Below are positions 34,215 through 44,377 of a DNA stretch of 64,000 nt, in pieces. The position numbers and the translations under genes were made by a program. This DNA comes from Pratylenchus scribneri (lineage: Eukaryota > Nematoda > Chromadorea > Rhabditida > Pratylenchidae). Below the pieces are notes generated by a model. It was not told the DNA's origin. It did no database searches and saw only the letters and a program-made list of their open reading frames with translations. The DNA lies in contig JAQSEB010000055.1 of assembly GCA_030063045.1 (NCBI GenBank), positions 1 through 64,000 of the forward strand, given 5' to 3'. Positions within the stretch are counted from its first letter, which is position 1. Every line of letters begins with the position of its first letter.

Positions 34215-34770
34215 ATGGACCAACAAGCCTTGGCCAACGCAATTCAAGCATTGATCCAAGTCCAGGCTGGACAGAATCAAGGCTTAGTGACCACCAGCCA
34301 ATCTGCTCAACCAAAAAGTAAAGAATTTTTTCTCTTTTTGTTTTGGCTTATCTCTTTACTTTTAGTTCCACCCCATGGGACCCGACCTAACGTTTTGGGC
34401 TTCATGAATGGAGGCTCAAACGCCAATGGAGGAGGCCAACAGAATCAAAATGGAGGCCAAAACCAATACGGTAAAACATTTTCCCTCCATTTTTACTCTA
34501 AAATTGTTGTTTCTGCCTTTAGGCAAAAAGAACAACAACAACGCTGGTCGGACTCACCCATACCAGGGAGATGGAGGAATGAAGGCCGCCATCCGCGAAT
34601 TGACCAATGTCGTCAAACAGTGCCACGCCGAGCACATGGACAAGATAAGCGGATTGGAGAAGGCCCTCCAGGAATTGGTGGCAATGCAAGGCAAGGCTGA
34701 AAAGAAAGAAGGTGATGAGAAGAAGAAAGAATTGAATGAAATGGAAGGGGGAAACCCCCAAATCAATTGA
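34215..34770 (+). CDS. Spliced accessory protein of the BEL element
   Basis: Three exons, 34215-34317, 34366-34470 and 34523-34770, with 48- and 52-nt introns (GTAAAG...TTTTAG, GTAAAA...CTTTAG); both junctions keep frame, giving 151 aa. Gln-rich helical N-terminus (about 1-34), Gly/Asn/Gln-rich middle (about 40-75), a helical coiled-coil-like C-terminal half (MKAAIRELTNVVKQ...KALQELVAMQ) and a charged Lys/Glu tail. No family recognised. Intron 1 is 16 codons with no stop; retained, it would insert the hydrophobic FFLFLFWLISLLLV, giving a membrane form. It ends 20 nt before the 3' LTR. The layout recalls multiply spliced accessory genes of complex retroviruses; function unknown. Confidence 0.75.
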
Positions 34771-34790
34771 TTTCTCGGCTTGCCGAGCTC
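34771..34790 (+). promoter_or_regulatory. Hairpin before 3' LT R; polypurine tract not adjacent
   Basis: The 20 nt upstream of the LTR hold the palindrome CTCGGCTTGCCGAG and no purine run. The nearest purine tract (AATGGAAGGGGGAAA, about 34738-34753) lies in the accessory ORF, about 37 nt from the LTR, so the plus-strand primer position is unclear. Confidence 0.55.
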
Positions 34791-35477
34791 TGTCGCTGAC
34801 AGATTTTTGTTGTTAATTTTAAATAATTTGGCCTAATTTTTGATTATTTAATTTTCTAAAAAGATAAATGTTTTTTGGCCTAATTTTACTGATCATAGAT
34901 CAAAAAAGTAAAAATTGAATAAAAATGGGGAATAGCCCCAAGTCATTCAAAATAATCCTTTATTGGATAAATCTTTCTTCTGGGGGATTGGAAGGGATTG
35001 GAATTGATTGCGGTCGGTCAACTCACCTTTGCTGCAGCAACATTGGATGGACGGTTGTGGCTCTTGATCAAAAGGATGCGCGGCCAATACGTTGGAAGAA
35101 TATGAAAGTTGAAGATTAAAATGAAAAATTGGATGGATGGATTAAAGAGGAGGGATTAAATTTTGGAATATAAAAATGGAATTATTTTCTCTATTTTTTT
35201 ATGCCTTTTAATCCAAAAATATTTCGATTTGCTGAATAAAACTTCGACGCTCAACTTTGTTCAATTTCAATTAATTGTGTCTTCAAACAACGAGTCTAGT
35301 TTAACTTTGAGTAAAACTTCATAAAACCCAAAAAACAACAGTCCAATTTCCCCAAATTTTTCGTATATTTCCCTATCGTCAAATCTTCAAATTTCAACTT
35401 CCTATTCCCCAAACCCAAATTTATTCATTTATTTTATTTATTGAAACTAAAACATATTTTTGTTTTAGTTTTCAACA
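34791..35477 (+). repeat. 3' LTR
   Basis: 687 bp, no difference from the 5' LTR seen on reading; followed directly by target-duplication copy GTTGA. Confidence 0.95.
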
Positions 35478-35482
35478 GTTGA

Positions 35483-36123
35483 TAGCTTCCTTATTTTATT
35501 GAGCTTATGGTCAACAAAATAAGTGCCCAGAGATGCCCGGTATTGACATTTCGAATCGATCGTTCTTGTCCGACTTTTCTCAAGAGAAAAGAAAGACCCA
35601 ACCCAATACACACAATTCTTTTCCGGTAGAATTTTGGATTGGGTAGGCGAGCGTCGAGAGCACAAATCGATGGCGTGCGGCGTGAATGGGAATGGGATGG
35701 CCCTTTTTCTTTCTCATCATCATCAATTAAGAAAAAGTTTGGTCGAATAGCTCGAGCTCTGCTGCTGCTTGCATAGAGATTTTGGGAAATGTGGGGATTT
35801 CTAATGTTAGGGATTTTTTGATCAATCCTCCCAACATTGTTGCGTGAACGAACGTCTCGTCCTTCGTTTCGTCTTCTTCTTCGTCCTCTTCTGAAGAATG
35901 ACGAGGACGAAGGAAAAAAAAACGAGAGATGAAAAGACGAGAATGAAGAAGAGCTATCCCCTAATACCGATAAATTAAAAACAATCAGTTCATTGAGAAA
36001 AATAAAAATTTGATAATAAAACAATGATTGAACCATTATCATCAGCTTTAATTAAAGCAACCTTTTCTTTTTAACAGATAAAAATAATTTGATTTTTTAG
36101 AGTTGAACTTTACTGCAACGAAA
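35483..36123. other. Intergenic region between BEL and paralogue 1
   Basis: Contains Ser/Arg-type low-complexity sequence near 35860-35960 with an imperfect inverted repeat (TCGTCCTC / GAGGACGA). A 183-codon minus ORF here is compositional. Before the BEL insertion this was part of a roughly 990-bp spacer between the ATGs of two divergent genes. Confidence 0.45.
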
Positions 36124-36309
36124 ATGATTCGCATTGGAAATCTTTCCAAAATTAGCTTTTCTCGAATTACCCCAATTCCAGCAGCGGCCACTCAACTTCA
36201 TTCGAACCGCAAATTTTGTGATAAAATTCCCGACAAAAATGCCATCAACTCAATCTTTGATGAGGTTTATTTAAAAATTAATTTTAGAGATACTAATATT
36301 ATTTTGCTC

Positions 36310-36700
36310 GAAAGATTTACATGGTTTTGTCAAAAAATGCATGATTTTGCCGAAAGATCGGTTTTTCTTGGAGAACTAATTTATGCTTCTTGATCATAAA
36401 TTCCCAAACCTTATACCCATTTTATAGAGCTCTCATCGAGACGCATCGATAGATATATAGTTTGTTGGTGTTTGGTTCAAAACTCAAAGAGTAAACAAAA
36501 ATAGGGTTTAAACGGATTAATACTTTGAATTTTGGCAAAACCGTAACAAAATATATATCAATCGATGCGACTCGATGTGCTCTATAAAATGGGTATAAGG
36601 TTTGCGGGTCTAGGATCAAGCATAAACTAGTTCTCCAAGAAAACCCGATCTTTCGGCAAAATCACGCATTTTTTTGGCAAAACCATGTAAATCTTTCGGC
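36310..36700. repeat. Hairpin element, ACCGAAAG-like subfamily
   Basis: Arms with TTTTGCCGAAAGATCGG / CCGATCTTTCGGCAAAA and the ATCGAGACGCATCGA core, in intron 1 of paralogue 1. Confidence 0.75.
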
Positions 36701-37364
36701 AAAATAATTCGCACCTTTAATTTTATATAAATCTAAATTAGTTAAGTAAGTAAATTCAATAACAATATTGTTTTATATTTATCATCACAGATAAAGAAGA
36801 GCATCAATAAATTGGAATCCGAAATGGAGCGCAGCATTGTGACTAAAAACGACGATAAATTTGGTTTGTAATATTTTTATCAAAAAATCACATTTACAAA
36901 ACAAACATTTTTATAATTGGATAAATTAAAGGTCCGAAAGCATTGCAACCACTTTTCAAACCAATTCCTCGAAAAACTGCTGAAATAGCCTATAAAGAAC
37001 CTGAAGAAATAACACTTCACTTTGCTAAAATTGCATATAAGGTTGATGAAGAGCCGAAGCAACGAGAGGTCAAAATTGAATTGACGCAAAATGAACATGG
37101 CTTTTAAAACACTATAATCACCCAGGTTAAAATTTTTTTTCTTAACTGTAAAAAAATTTCAATTGTTATTTGTTAAAGAATATCGAAAATGGAAAGGAAC
37201 ACGGTTTTTGCCACAATTATTTTCTTATTCATCATGGACCAGAGGATGTCAAACGTTTATCAAATGCAATGCAAGCTTTAGAATTTGAATGGCCAGAAAA
37301 GTACGCAAAGGCACTTCGACAAGATAAAGTATGAAAAAAGTAAAATTATATATGTAATAGATAA

Positions 37365-37712
37365 TTCTGGGAATTAGCTATTCCCAGGATTAGGGCTTTG
37401 GGCTAGCTAATTTCGGGAATCTCAGCTTCTTGGCATCTTATAGATTCGAGAGTAGGCTCATTCGATTCGCCATAGTCGATTTATTATATGAAATTTCAAT
37501 TTCAGACCAGCAGGTTATAGGGATAGGGTTCGGAATATGGGATTAGGATTATGGGATGAAATTTATACCTCTCTGAAATTGAAATTTCATATAGTAAATC
37601 GACTGCGACGAATCGAATGAGCCTACTCTCGAGTCTATACGATGCCGAGATTAGCGAAATTAGCTAGCCCAAACCCTAGCTAATCCCGGGAATAGCTAAT
37701 TTCCAAAATTAT
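37365..37712. repeat. Hairpin, CTCGAGAGTAGGCTCA family
   Basis: Arms as in 8446-8862 (GAGAGTAGGCTCATTCGATTCG); loop words are in the GGGATAGGG / GGGATTAGG sense, opposite to the other copies. In intron 4 of paralogue 1. Confidence 0.8.
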
Positions 37713-37794
37713 CTGTAAAATATAAATTGGCAAATTAATAAAATTACACCTAATATTCGCGATTGTTTAATTCCGGAATTAGCCAAATGAAGGG

Positions 37795-38015
37795 CTAAGT
37801 AACTTTTGGTACTTATACGGTTTACATCCCCTTTTTTGGGAAGTCCTCCTTTGGTTTTAGGGTTTGGGTTTAGGATACACGTAAGATGATTCTTACCCCA
37901 CCCTATCCCTAACCCAACCCTGATTGACCCTAACCCGAAATATGACAAACCATAGGGGGGACCAAGCACTTTCCAAAAAGGGGGTAAACCGTATAATTTA
38001 CCTAACTTTTTACCA
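37795..38015. repeat. Hairpin with CCCTAAC-like loop
   Basis: Arms TACGGTTTACATCCCCTTTTT / AAAAAGGGGGTAAACCGTATA, loop with TTAGGGTTTGGGTTTAGG and CCCTATCCCTAACCC. Same intron as the preceding element. Confidence 0.7.
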
Positions 38016-38620
38016 TTCATATAAATTGCTAGGAGAAAATAAAATTTCAATCCCATATCCCATTTAAGCCATCGAAGCTTTGCGAACAATTGATCAAAGT
38101 CAATACAGGCTCCTATAAATTGGCAATGCATTTACTCCCAAACAAACAATTGGACTTTCAAATGGAGTCAATATTCGAATTTACAAATCATAAATTGTGG
38201 AATCTGCGCGGACCAATCCCAATTGAAGTTTTCTATTGGTTGAAGGCACAAATGGACGAAATTGCGGCTTATTACGATTGCGAGGATGAATTTGATCAAG
38301 AAGAGGATGATGAAGAGGATGAGGATGAAATTGATTCGGATGATGATGACTAAAAGTTAAACCAACAAAGGAAAATGATTTTAAGACTTAATTAGGTCTT
38401 AGGTCCGACCATTTATGTTATTTTTCTACAATTAATTTTAAGACTTGTAATTTAAAATTAAATTTAAAATCACTTTGATAAATAGAAAAACGAATTTATT
38501 TTATTTATTTTTATTATCGTTGGACGAAACCCATTTTTTCATAATTTTTATAAACCGGCTTTTTAATTTCATTTACATTAAAAAATTTTCTTTTCAAAGC
38601 TGAATTTTCCTATAATAAAA

Positions 38621-40714
38621 ATGCTTCGCCTAGGCTGCTTTTCCAAAATTGGCTTCTCACTGATTTCAACTACAATTCCAGCAGCCGGTCAAATTCTTTT
38701 GAATCGCAAATATTGTGAATCCCAACAAAATTCCATTAATTCAATTATCGAAGAGGTTTATTTAAAATTATATTTTAAATAAATTGAATAAAATAAATTT
38801 AAATTTTGTAAAAATAATAAAAAGCAATATTGTTTACTTATACAAATTTATTAAAATCAAATCACAGATAAAGAAAGGCATCAGCAAATTGGAATCAGAA
38901 ATGGAGCGCAGCATTGTGACTGAAAAAGACGAAAAATTTGGTTTGTAATATTTTAACTTTGATTTATTAAAAGTCAAAACTGTTTTGTTGGTAAAAAATA
39001 GTAGCCATTATTAAATTATATTTCAAATTAAAGATCCCAGCACATTGGAACAAAGTTCAGTGCCAGTTCAGCGAAAAAATGCTGAAAATGACGACAAAAA
39101 GCCTGCAAAATTGGCAGTTGACTTCGCTAAAATGTTCTCAAGCCACAAAAAAATCAAAATGCTTCGTCGCTATACCATGGAATATTCCATTCTTGATGAG
39201 CCAAACCACCAACAGAAGATAGAAATTGCATTGAAACAAGACGGTGGTGGCACAAAATTAATTCAAATCTCCCAGGTTTGAACATACAATTTTAAAAAAA
39301 TTTTCATAAAAAATTCACAAATTTGAAGGATATCGAAGCGTCAACAGACATCGAATCTTGCTGGGTTATAGGAGTTCAAATTATTCTCCCCCTGCCAAAG
39401 GATGCCAGTCTCTTGCTCAATGCCATGGATGCTTTGGAAGATGAGTGGAAAGAAAATTATGCGAAGGCACTTCGACAAAATCAAGTTTGAACATTTTAAA
39501 ATAAAAATATTACACCCAAAATTGACAAAATCGTAAAATATTAAATTTTTTAAAATTACTCTTATTTGGCTAAGAAAATGCAATACATTTATAAATGTGA
39601 AAATATCGCATTTGCTTACGGAAAAATATTTTTCTTTGACACAAAACAGTTTTTGATTTCAAATAAATCAGAAACCGGTTTTAGTCCCTACAAATCTTAT
39701 ACCCAATCGATAGATCTCATCAAGACATGATATATAATTTGCCATGGTTTGGTCAAATTTACATTAATTTTTAACCGCCAAACCATAAGTTGGTTTAAAC
39801 GGTTTAATACCCTTTAATTTTGACCAAACCATGATAAATTATATATCATTCGACGCGTCTCGATGAGATCTACAAAATGATATAAAGTTCATGGGGTCTA
39901 AAACCAATCCATATTTCCTTTGCGCGACTTTAGCTCTTTTATTTTCGAGTTTTCTGCGAAAATCAATAGCGCTCGACGAGAATCGATTTGTATGGCCAGC
40001 TAATTTTGGAAATCTCGGCTTTTAGGCGTCGTTTGACTCGAGAGTAGGCTCATTCGATTCGGCATGGTAGATTTACTATATGAAATTTTAATTTCAGACC
40101 CTAGCCCTAACCCTAGGACCCATGCAGGTCAACACTACACCCTAAACCGGTGTGTAGTTGAAATTTCATAGACTATATCGACCATGCCGAATCGAATGAG
40201 CCTACGCTCGAGTCTATACTCTGTATGATGCCTAGAAGCCGAGATTTCCAAAATTAGCTAACCCAAGTGCCTAGCTAATTCCGGAATTAGCAATTTTCCG
40301 ATATTATTTGGACTGTTTCATATCATTTCATGACTTTTAAAAAAAAATTCAAAATGCCCTTATTTGTGGATAATGTCTAAACCTGCGTATAAACTTTTCT
40401 GCAAATTAAATATTTTCCTATTAAGAATAAAATTAAATCCCAATCCTATATTTAAGCCATCGATGATTTGCCAACAATTGGTCAAAGGAATGATTGCCCG
40501 CTACAAATTGGGAATCCATTTTCACCCTAACAAACCATTGGACTTTCAAATGGAAACATTAGCAAAAGATGATGGGGTATTGTGGAAACTGCGCGGACCA
40601 ATCCCAATTGATGTTTTCTATTGGTTGAAGGCACAAATGGCCGAATTGTTGGACGAATACAACGATAAATTTAAGGATGATGAAAAGAAGGATAAGGATG
40701 AGACTAAATGTTAA
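38621..40714 (+). CDS. Paralogue 2 of presequence-module family, intact
   Basis: Exons 38621-38755, 38868-38940, 39034-39275, 39329-39484, 40457-40714; 287 aa, all junctions in phase. Exon 1 (MLRLGCFSKIGFSLISTT...) has the Arg/Ser/hydrophobic, acid-free composition of a mitochondrial presequence, followed by RKYC and SINSIIEE. Exon 2 is the helix IKKGISKLESEMERSIV. Later parts include VGVQIILPLPKDASLLLNAM and LRGPIPIDVFYWLKAQMAEL with a charged tail. About half of the residues appear shared with paralogue 1 in exons 3-5. No family assigned with confidence. The bases before the ATG (TTGAATTTT...ACAAAAATG type) are also conserved between copies. Intron 4 (972 nt) carries two hairpins. Confidence 0.75.
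39645..39905. repeat. Hairpin element, CGAGACGCATCG family
   Basis: Arms with AAATAAATCAGAAACCGGTTTTAG and the matching right-arm words (CGCGTCTCGATGAGATCTAC). In intron 4 of paralogue 2. Confidence 0.75.
39990..40305. repeat. Hairpin with CCCTAA-like loop, CTCGAGAGTAGGCTCA family
   Basis: Same arms as 8446-8862 and 37365-37712; short loop CCCTAGCCCTAACCCTAGG. In intron 4 of paralogue 2. Confidence 0.8.
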
Positions 40715-40967
40715 ACCAGCGATGGAAAATGGTTTTGATGATCGATGACTTAAATAGGTCCAAATTACGATCATTGATGTTAATTTTTACTGCATTAATT
40801 TATTTACAACATTTCGAAATGTAAAATACTGATAAATTGAAAAACGATTTTATTTTTATTCATTTTTTTATTATAATTGGATGAAAATCCATTAATTTAT
40901 ATAAATTTCATTTAAAATAACTTAAATGCTTTTAATACTTGTAGAGTTGAATTTTGCTGAAACAAAA

Positions 40968-43951
40968 ATGATGCATCGTAGTCCTGGCTGCCTCTACAAA
41001 ATTAGCTTGACATGGATTTCAACATTTCCAACAGCCAGTCAAATTATACTACATCGAAAATATTGCAAAAAAATTCCCGACAAATATCCGATCATCAATT
41101 CAATCATCGAAGAGGTTTAAATTGAATGAAATATACAAAAATTTTTTTTAATTAACTTGAGCCAACATTATATAAATTACTTAATTAGGTTTGTTAAGAT
41201 GAATTTGGCCCCTAATTTAATTTGTCCATAATTTATGTCAATCTTGTTAAACCCAAAGCCAACATTGATTTACCATTAGGGATAGGTCAAATTTGGCCAG
41301 GCACCGAAAATAAAGTCATATCAATGTTTAACATCCAAAATTACTCAAAAAATAAATGTTTCAAAAATTTTTGTAAATCAAAATTTTCGGCACACATAAA
41401 TTTAAAAATTATTTTTTCAAAAATAATTTCATTAATGTTTTATATTTTTAGATAAAGAAGAGGTTTCATAAATTGAAATATGAAATTGGACAATATATTT
41501 TTGAGGCTGAAAAACAACAAAATTCGACAGCCCAACAAAAGGATGAAATTAGACATTTACATATTGGAAGCAAAGAATTAAAAGAAGGATTTTACGAAAA
41601 GCATAAAGGCCTAATTGAAAAATTAGAGCAAACAGAAGTAAGTAAAAAACTATAAATTATTAATTTCGTATTAAATATAATATTTATAGCGAATAATGCA
41701 GATTTACAATGAATTTAATTTATCCGCCGTTGAAGAGACAATTGGCTACAAATTTGTGAATAAGGTAAATTTAAAAAACAAATAAACATTTGTAAGAATC
41801 AATCAATATTTTGCAGGCCTATTTAATCCAATCATTCACCCATGGTTATTCTATCAGAGGGTTTCTTCCTAATTATGATGTAGGTATTTAATTATTAAGT
41901 AAAGGATCAATTCCGCAATTATGAAAATATAAATATTTCATTTAAATTTGAAAAAAAATTATTTAAAAATAAAAAGACACAAATAAAAATACAATGTTTT
42001 TATATTAAAACACATATTGTTTGGAGAAATAAAAACAAAATGTTTGGATGAACAAAAAAATTAAAAACAAAATGTTTGGAGGAACAAAAACACTCAATAA
42101 CAAATGTTTGGAGAAACAAAAACATTAAAGTTTTGAGGAAGAAAAACATTAAAATTTTGAGGAAGAAAAACATTAAAGTTTTGAGGAAGAAAAACATTAA
42201 AAACAAAAATGTTTAGAGGAACAAAAACATAGAAATTTTGGGCGAACAAAAACATAAAAACAACAAAAAATGTTTGGAGGAACAAAAACATTAAAACAAA
42301 CAAAAATGTTTGGAGGAACAAAAACATTAAAACAAACAAAAATGTTTGGAGGAACAAAAACATTAAAACAAACAAAAATGTTTGGAGAAACAAAAACATT
42401 AAAACAAACAAAAATGTTTGGAGGAACAAAAATTAAAACAAACAAAAATGTTTGGAGGAACAAAAACATTAAAACAAACAAAAATGTTTGGAGGAACAAA
42501 AACATTAAAACAAACAAAAATGTTTGGAGGAACAAAAACATTAAAACAAACAAAAATGTTTGGAGAAACAAAAACATTAAAACAAACAAAAATGTTTGGA
42601 GGAACAAAAATTAAAACAAACAAAAATGTTTGGAGAAACAAAAACTTTAAAAACAAAAATGTTTGGGCGAACAAAAACATTAAAACAATAAAAAATGTTT
42701 GGAGGAACAAAAACATTAAAACAAACAAAAATGTTTGGAGGAACAAAAACATTAAAACAAACAAAAATGTTTGGAGGAACAAAAACATTAAAACAAACAA
42801 AAATGTTTGGAGAAACAAAAACATTAAAACAAACAAAAATGTTTGGAGGAACAAAAATTAAAACAAACAAAAATGTTTGGAGAAACAAAAACTTTAAAAA
42901 CAAAAATGTTTGGGCGAACAAAAACATTAAAACAATAAAAAATGTTTGGGCGAACAAAAACATTAAAAACAAAAAAAAATGTAAATAACTTCGGTTTTTA
43001 AACGATTTTATTTTTAAATTGTTAGATTTAACACAAATTTTATATTTGCACTATTTATGAAATCGCACATAATATTTTTTTTTGGAATCGATCTATCACA
43101 ATTCAAAATTTCATTAAATATTTTTAGCGTTTGGAATTCCTGGGTGATTTCATTTTTGATTTTCTGATCAAACGATTCCTTTTTGAACATAACAACAATT
43201 ATTCGCCCTGTGATATTAAACCGATGCATCCCCCATTGGTCTCAAATGCAATGTTTGCAAAATTGGCATTCAAATATAATTTCCATGAGGTATTTATAAT
43301 AAAATAGCTTTTTTTTAATATTTAAAAATTTGCAGCATTTTTTGACGCATTCCGCTAAACCATACCAGGAAAAAGATATCAGAGATTATGTCAATTTTTG
43401 CAAGCAAAATGCTTTTTCGAATATCCCTCCAAATTTTATTGAAGAAAACAATATCAGAGAAGAAAATAGTGAAGAAGAAGAAGTTGGCGAGGAAACTATT
43501 AAAACGCCCAAAGTGATGGCCGATGTTTTTGAGGCACTTGCCGGTGCAATTTACATGGATTCTGGCCGGGATTTGGAAATTGTTTGGCGAATTTTTTACA
43601 ATTTAATGCAAGAAGAGATCGATAAATATCTGGAAAATCTTTCGCCGGTTATAAAATTGCACCAAAAAATTGGCTGCCCAGTTGATTTCAGGTAACACTC
43701 AAACCACCAAATTATATTAAAATTTGTCTAATTTTTTTTAAAGGAGACATGAACTCAATGGTCTCAAGGCGATAACTGTGATCCTCAATGACAATCTTCA
43801 TTTCACGGGAACGGGTCAAAGCTATCGAAGCGCCCATAGGGCTGCTGCAAAACGGGCATTGATGCATTTGAAAGAAAATGATTTGAAAATATTAAAAACA
43901 GAAATGGAAGAAAAAGACACAAATGAGCTACAGAAATGGGTAAAAAAATAG
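40968..43951 (+). CDS. Compact Dicer-type RNase III with dsRNA-binding domain
   Basis: Seven exons, all in phase: 40968-41114, 41452-41637, 41690-41764, 41817-41879, 43128-43289, 43336-43691, 43744-43951; 398 aa. Residues 1-49 are the shared presequence-like module (RKYCKKIPDK), 50-111 a coiled coil. Residues ~115-320 match Dicer's second RNase III domain (IIIb): YKFVNKAYLIQSFTHG, RLEFLGD, LVSNAMFAKLAFKYNFH, ADVFEALAGAIYMDSG. The four metal-binding acids are present (E160, D164, D274, E277). A dsRBD follows (~330-385: FTGTGQSYRSAHRAAAKRAL). No helicase, PAZ or first RNase III domain is encoded nearby; Dicer proteins are about 1,900 aa. Expected activity: dsRNA cleavage, needing a dimer because only one RNase III domain is present. 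A minisatellite fills the fourth intron. Confidence 0.85.
42000..42985. repeat. 36-bp minisatellite in RNase III intron
   Basis: About 25 copies of ATGTTTGGAGGAACAAAAACATTAAAACAAACAAAA. Shortened copies (ACAAAAATTAAAAC) recur every five or so units, showing higher-order duplication. Multiple-of-three units give long spurious ORFs on both strands. Confidence 0.95.
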
Positions 43952-44377
43952 AATTATTAAACATTAATCCTAAAATAATATAGAATAGTCAAATTAGAAT
44001 TTAAAAAATATATAAATAATATTTATCTTGGTAAGATAGAGTTATTTCGACATTTAAATTTGAATTGGGAACTGCACAATTTGCTCCTTACTAATAACAA
44101 ACATTAAGGACTAAAACTGTGATGTTTTTATTATCAAATCAAAGAGCAGACTGTTGTTTATCCAAATATATTTTTTTTTTATTTAAATTGGTTCAAAATT
44201 TGCGGAGGTAATCCCAAAAATAACCAATTATTTGACTAATCCTCCTAAGAAAAAGTAATTTCAAATAGTATTTTGTGACAAATTTAAATAATTATTAGTT
44301 TGCTATTTGATTTGATACTATAATCATCAAAAAATCTTTTTTCTTACTTCTCTCATTAAATTCATTTATATTTATAG

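Larger units (their letters stand above)
24565..35477 (+). mobile_element. BEL/Pao LTR retroelement with envelope, full length
   Basis: 10,913 bp, bounded by 687-bp LTRs that start TG and end CA and look identical on reading; the constant 10,226-bp offset means no indels. The target duplication GTTGA is at 24560-24564 and 35478-35482. Order: LTR, internal-tRNA primer site, repeat-rich leader, gag-pol ORF, envelope frame ending in a RING-H2 domain, spliced accessory ORF, LTR. The pol order (protease, RT, RNase H, integrase), the DUF1759/1758-like gag-protease region and 5-bp TSD define BEL/Pao. Identical LTRs imply a very recent insertion. It sits between two divergently transcribed genes that share an N-terminal module. 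Confidence 0.97.
36124..38353 (+). pseudogene. Paralogue 1 of presequence-module family, one nonsense codon
   Basis: Exons 36124-36264, 36791-36863, 36932-37125, 37179-37328 and 38069-38353 correspond one-to-one with the intact gene at 38621-40714 and all phases agree. Exon 1 encodes the shared Arg-rich presequence-like module (RKFCDKIPDK), exon 2 the short helix IKKSINKLESEMERSIV. The only lesion is TAA at 37105-37107 in exon 3, aligned with an AAA codon of the paralogue. The last exon ends in a long Asp/Glu tail after LRGPIPIEVFYWLKAQMDEI. Domain not recognised; a distant likeness to acidic mitochondrial p32/MAM33 proteins is possible but weak. Truncation allele, pseudogene or sequence error cannot be told apart. 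Introns hold hairpins. Confidence 0.65.

Noticed and set aside
35491..36042. 183-codon minus-strand ORF
   Set aside because: Composed of Ser/Phe/Arg runs from an imperfect inverted repeat; no domain.
38621..40714. Assignment to the p32/MAM33 mitochondrial family
   Set aside because: Acidic tail and presequence fit, but no convincing motif-by-motif match; left as unknown.
42094..42988. Long ORFs, and a CRISPR-like look, of the 42 kb array
   Set aside because: A 36-bp tandem minisatellite has no unique spacers, and the 3n unit makes frames stay open by chance.
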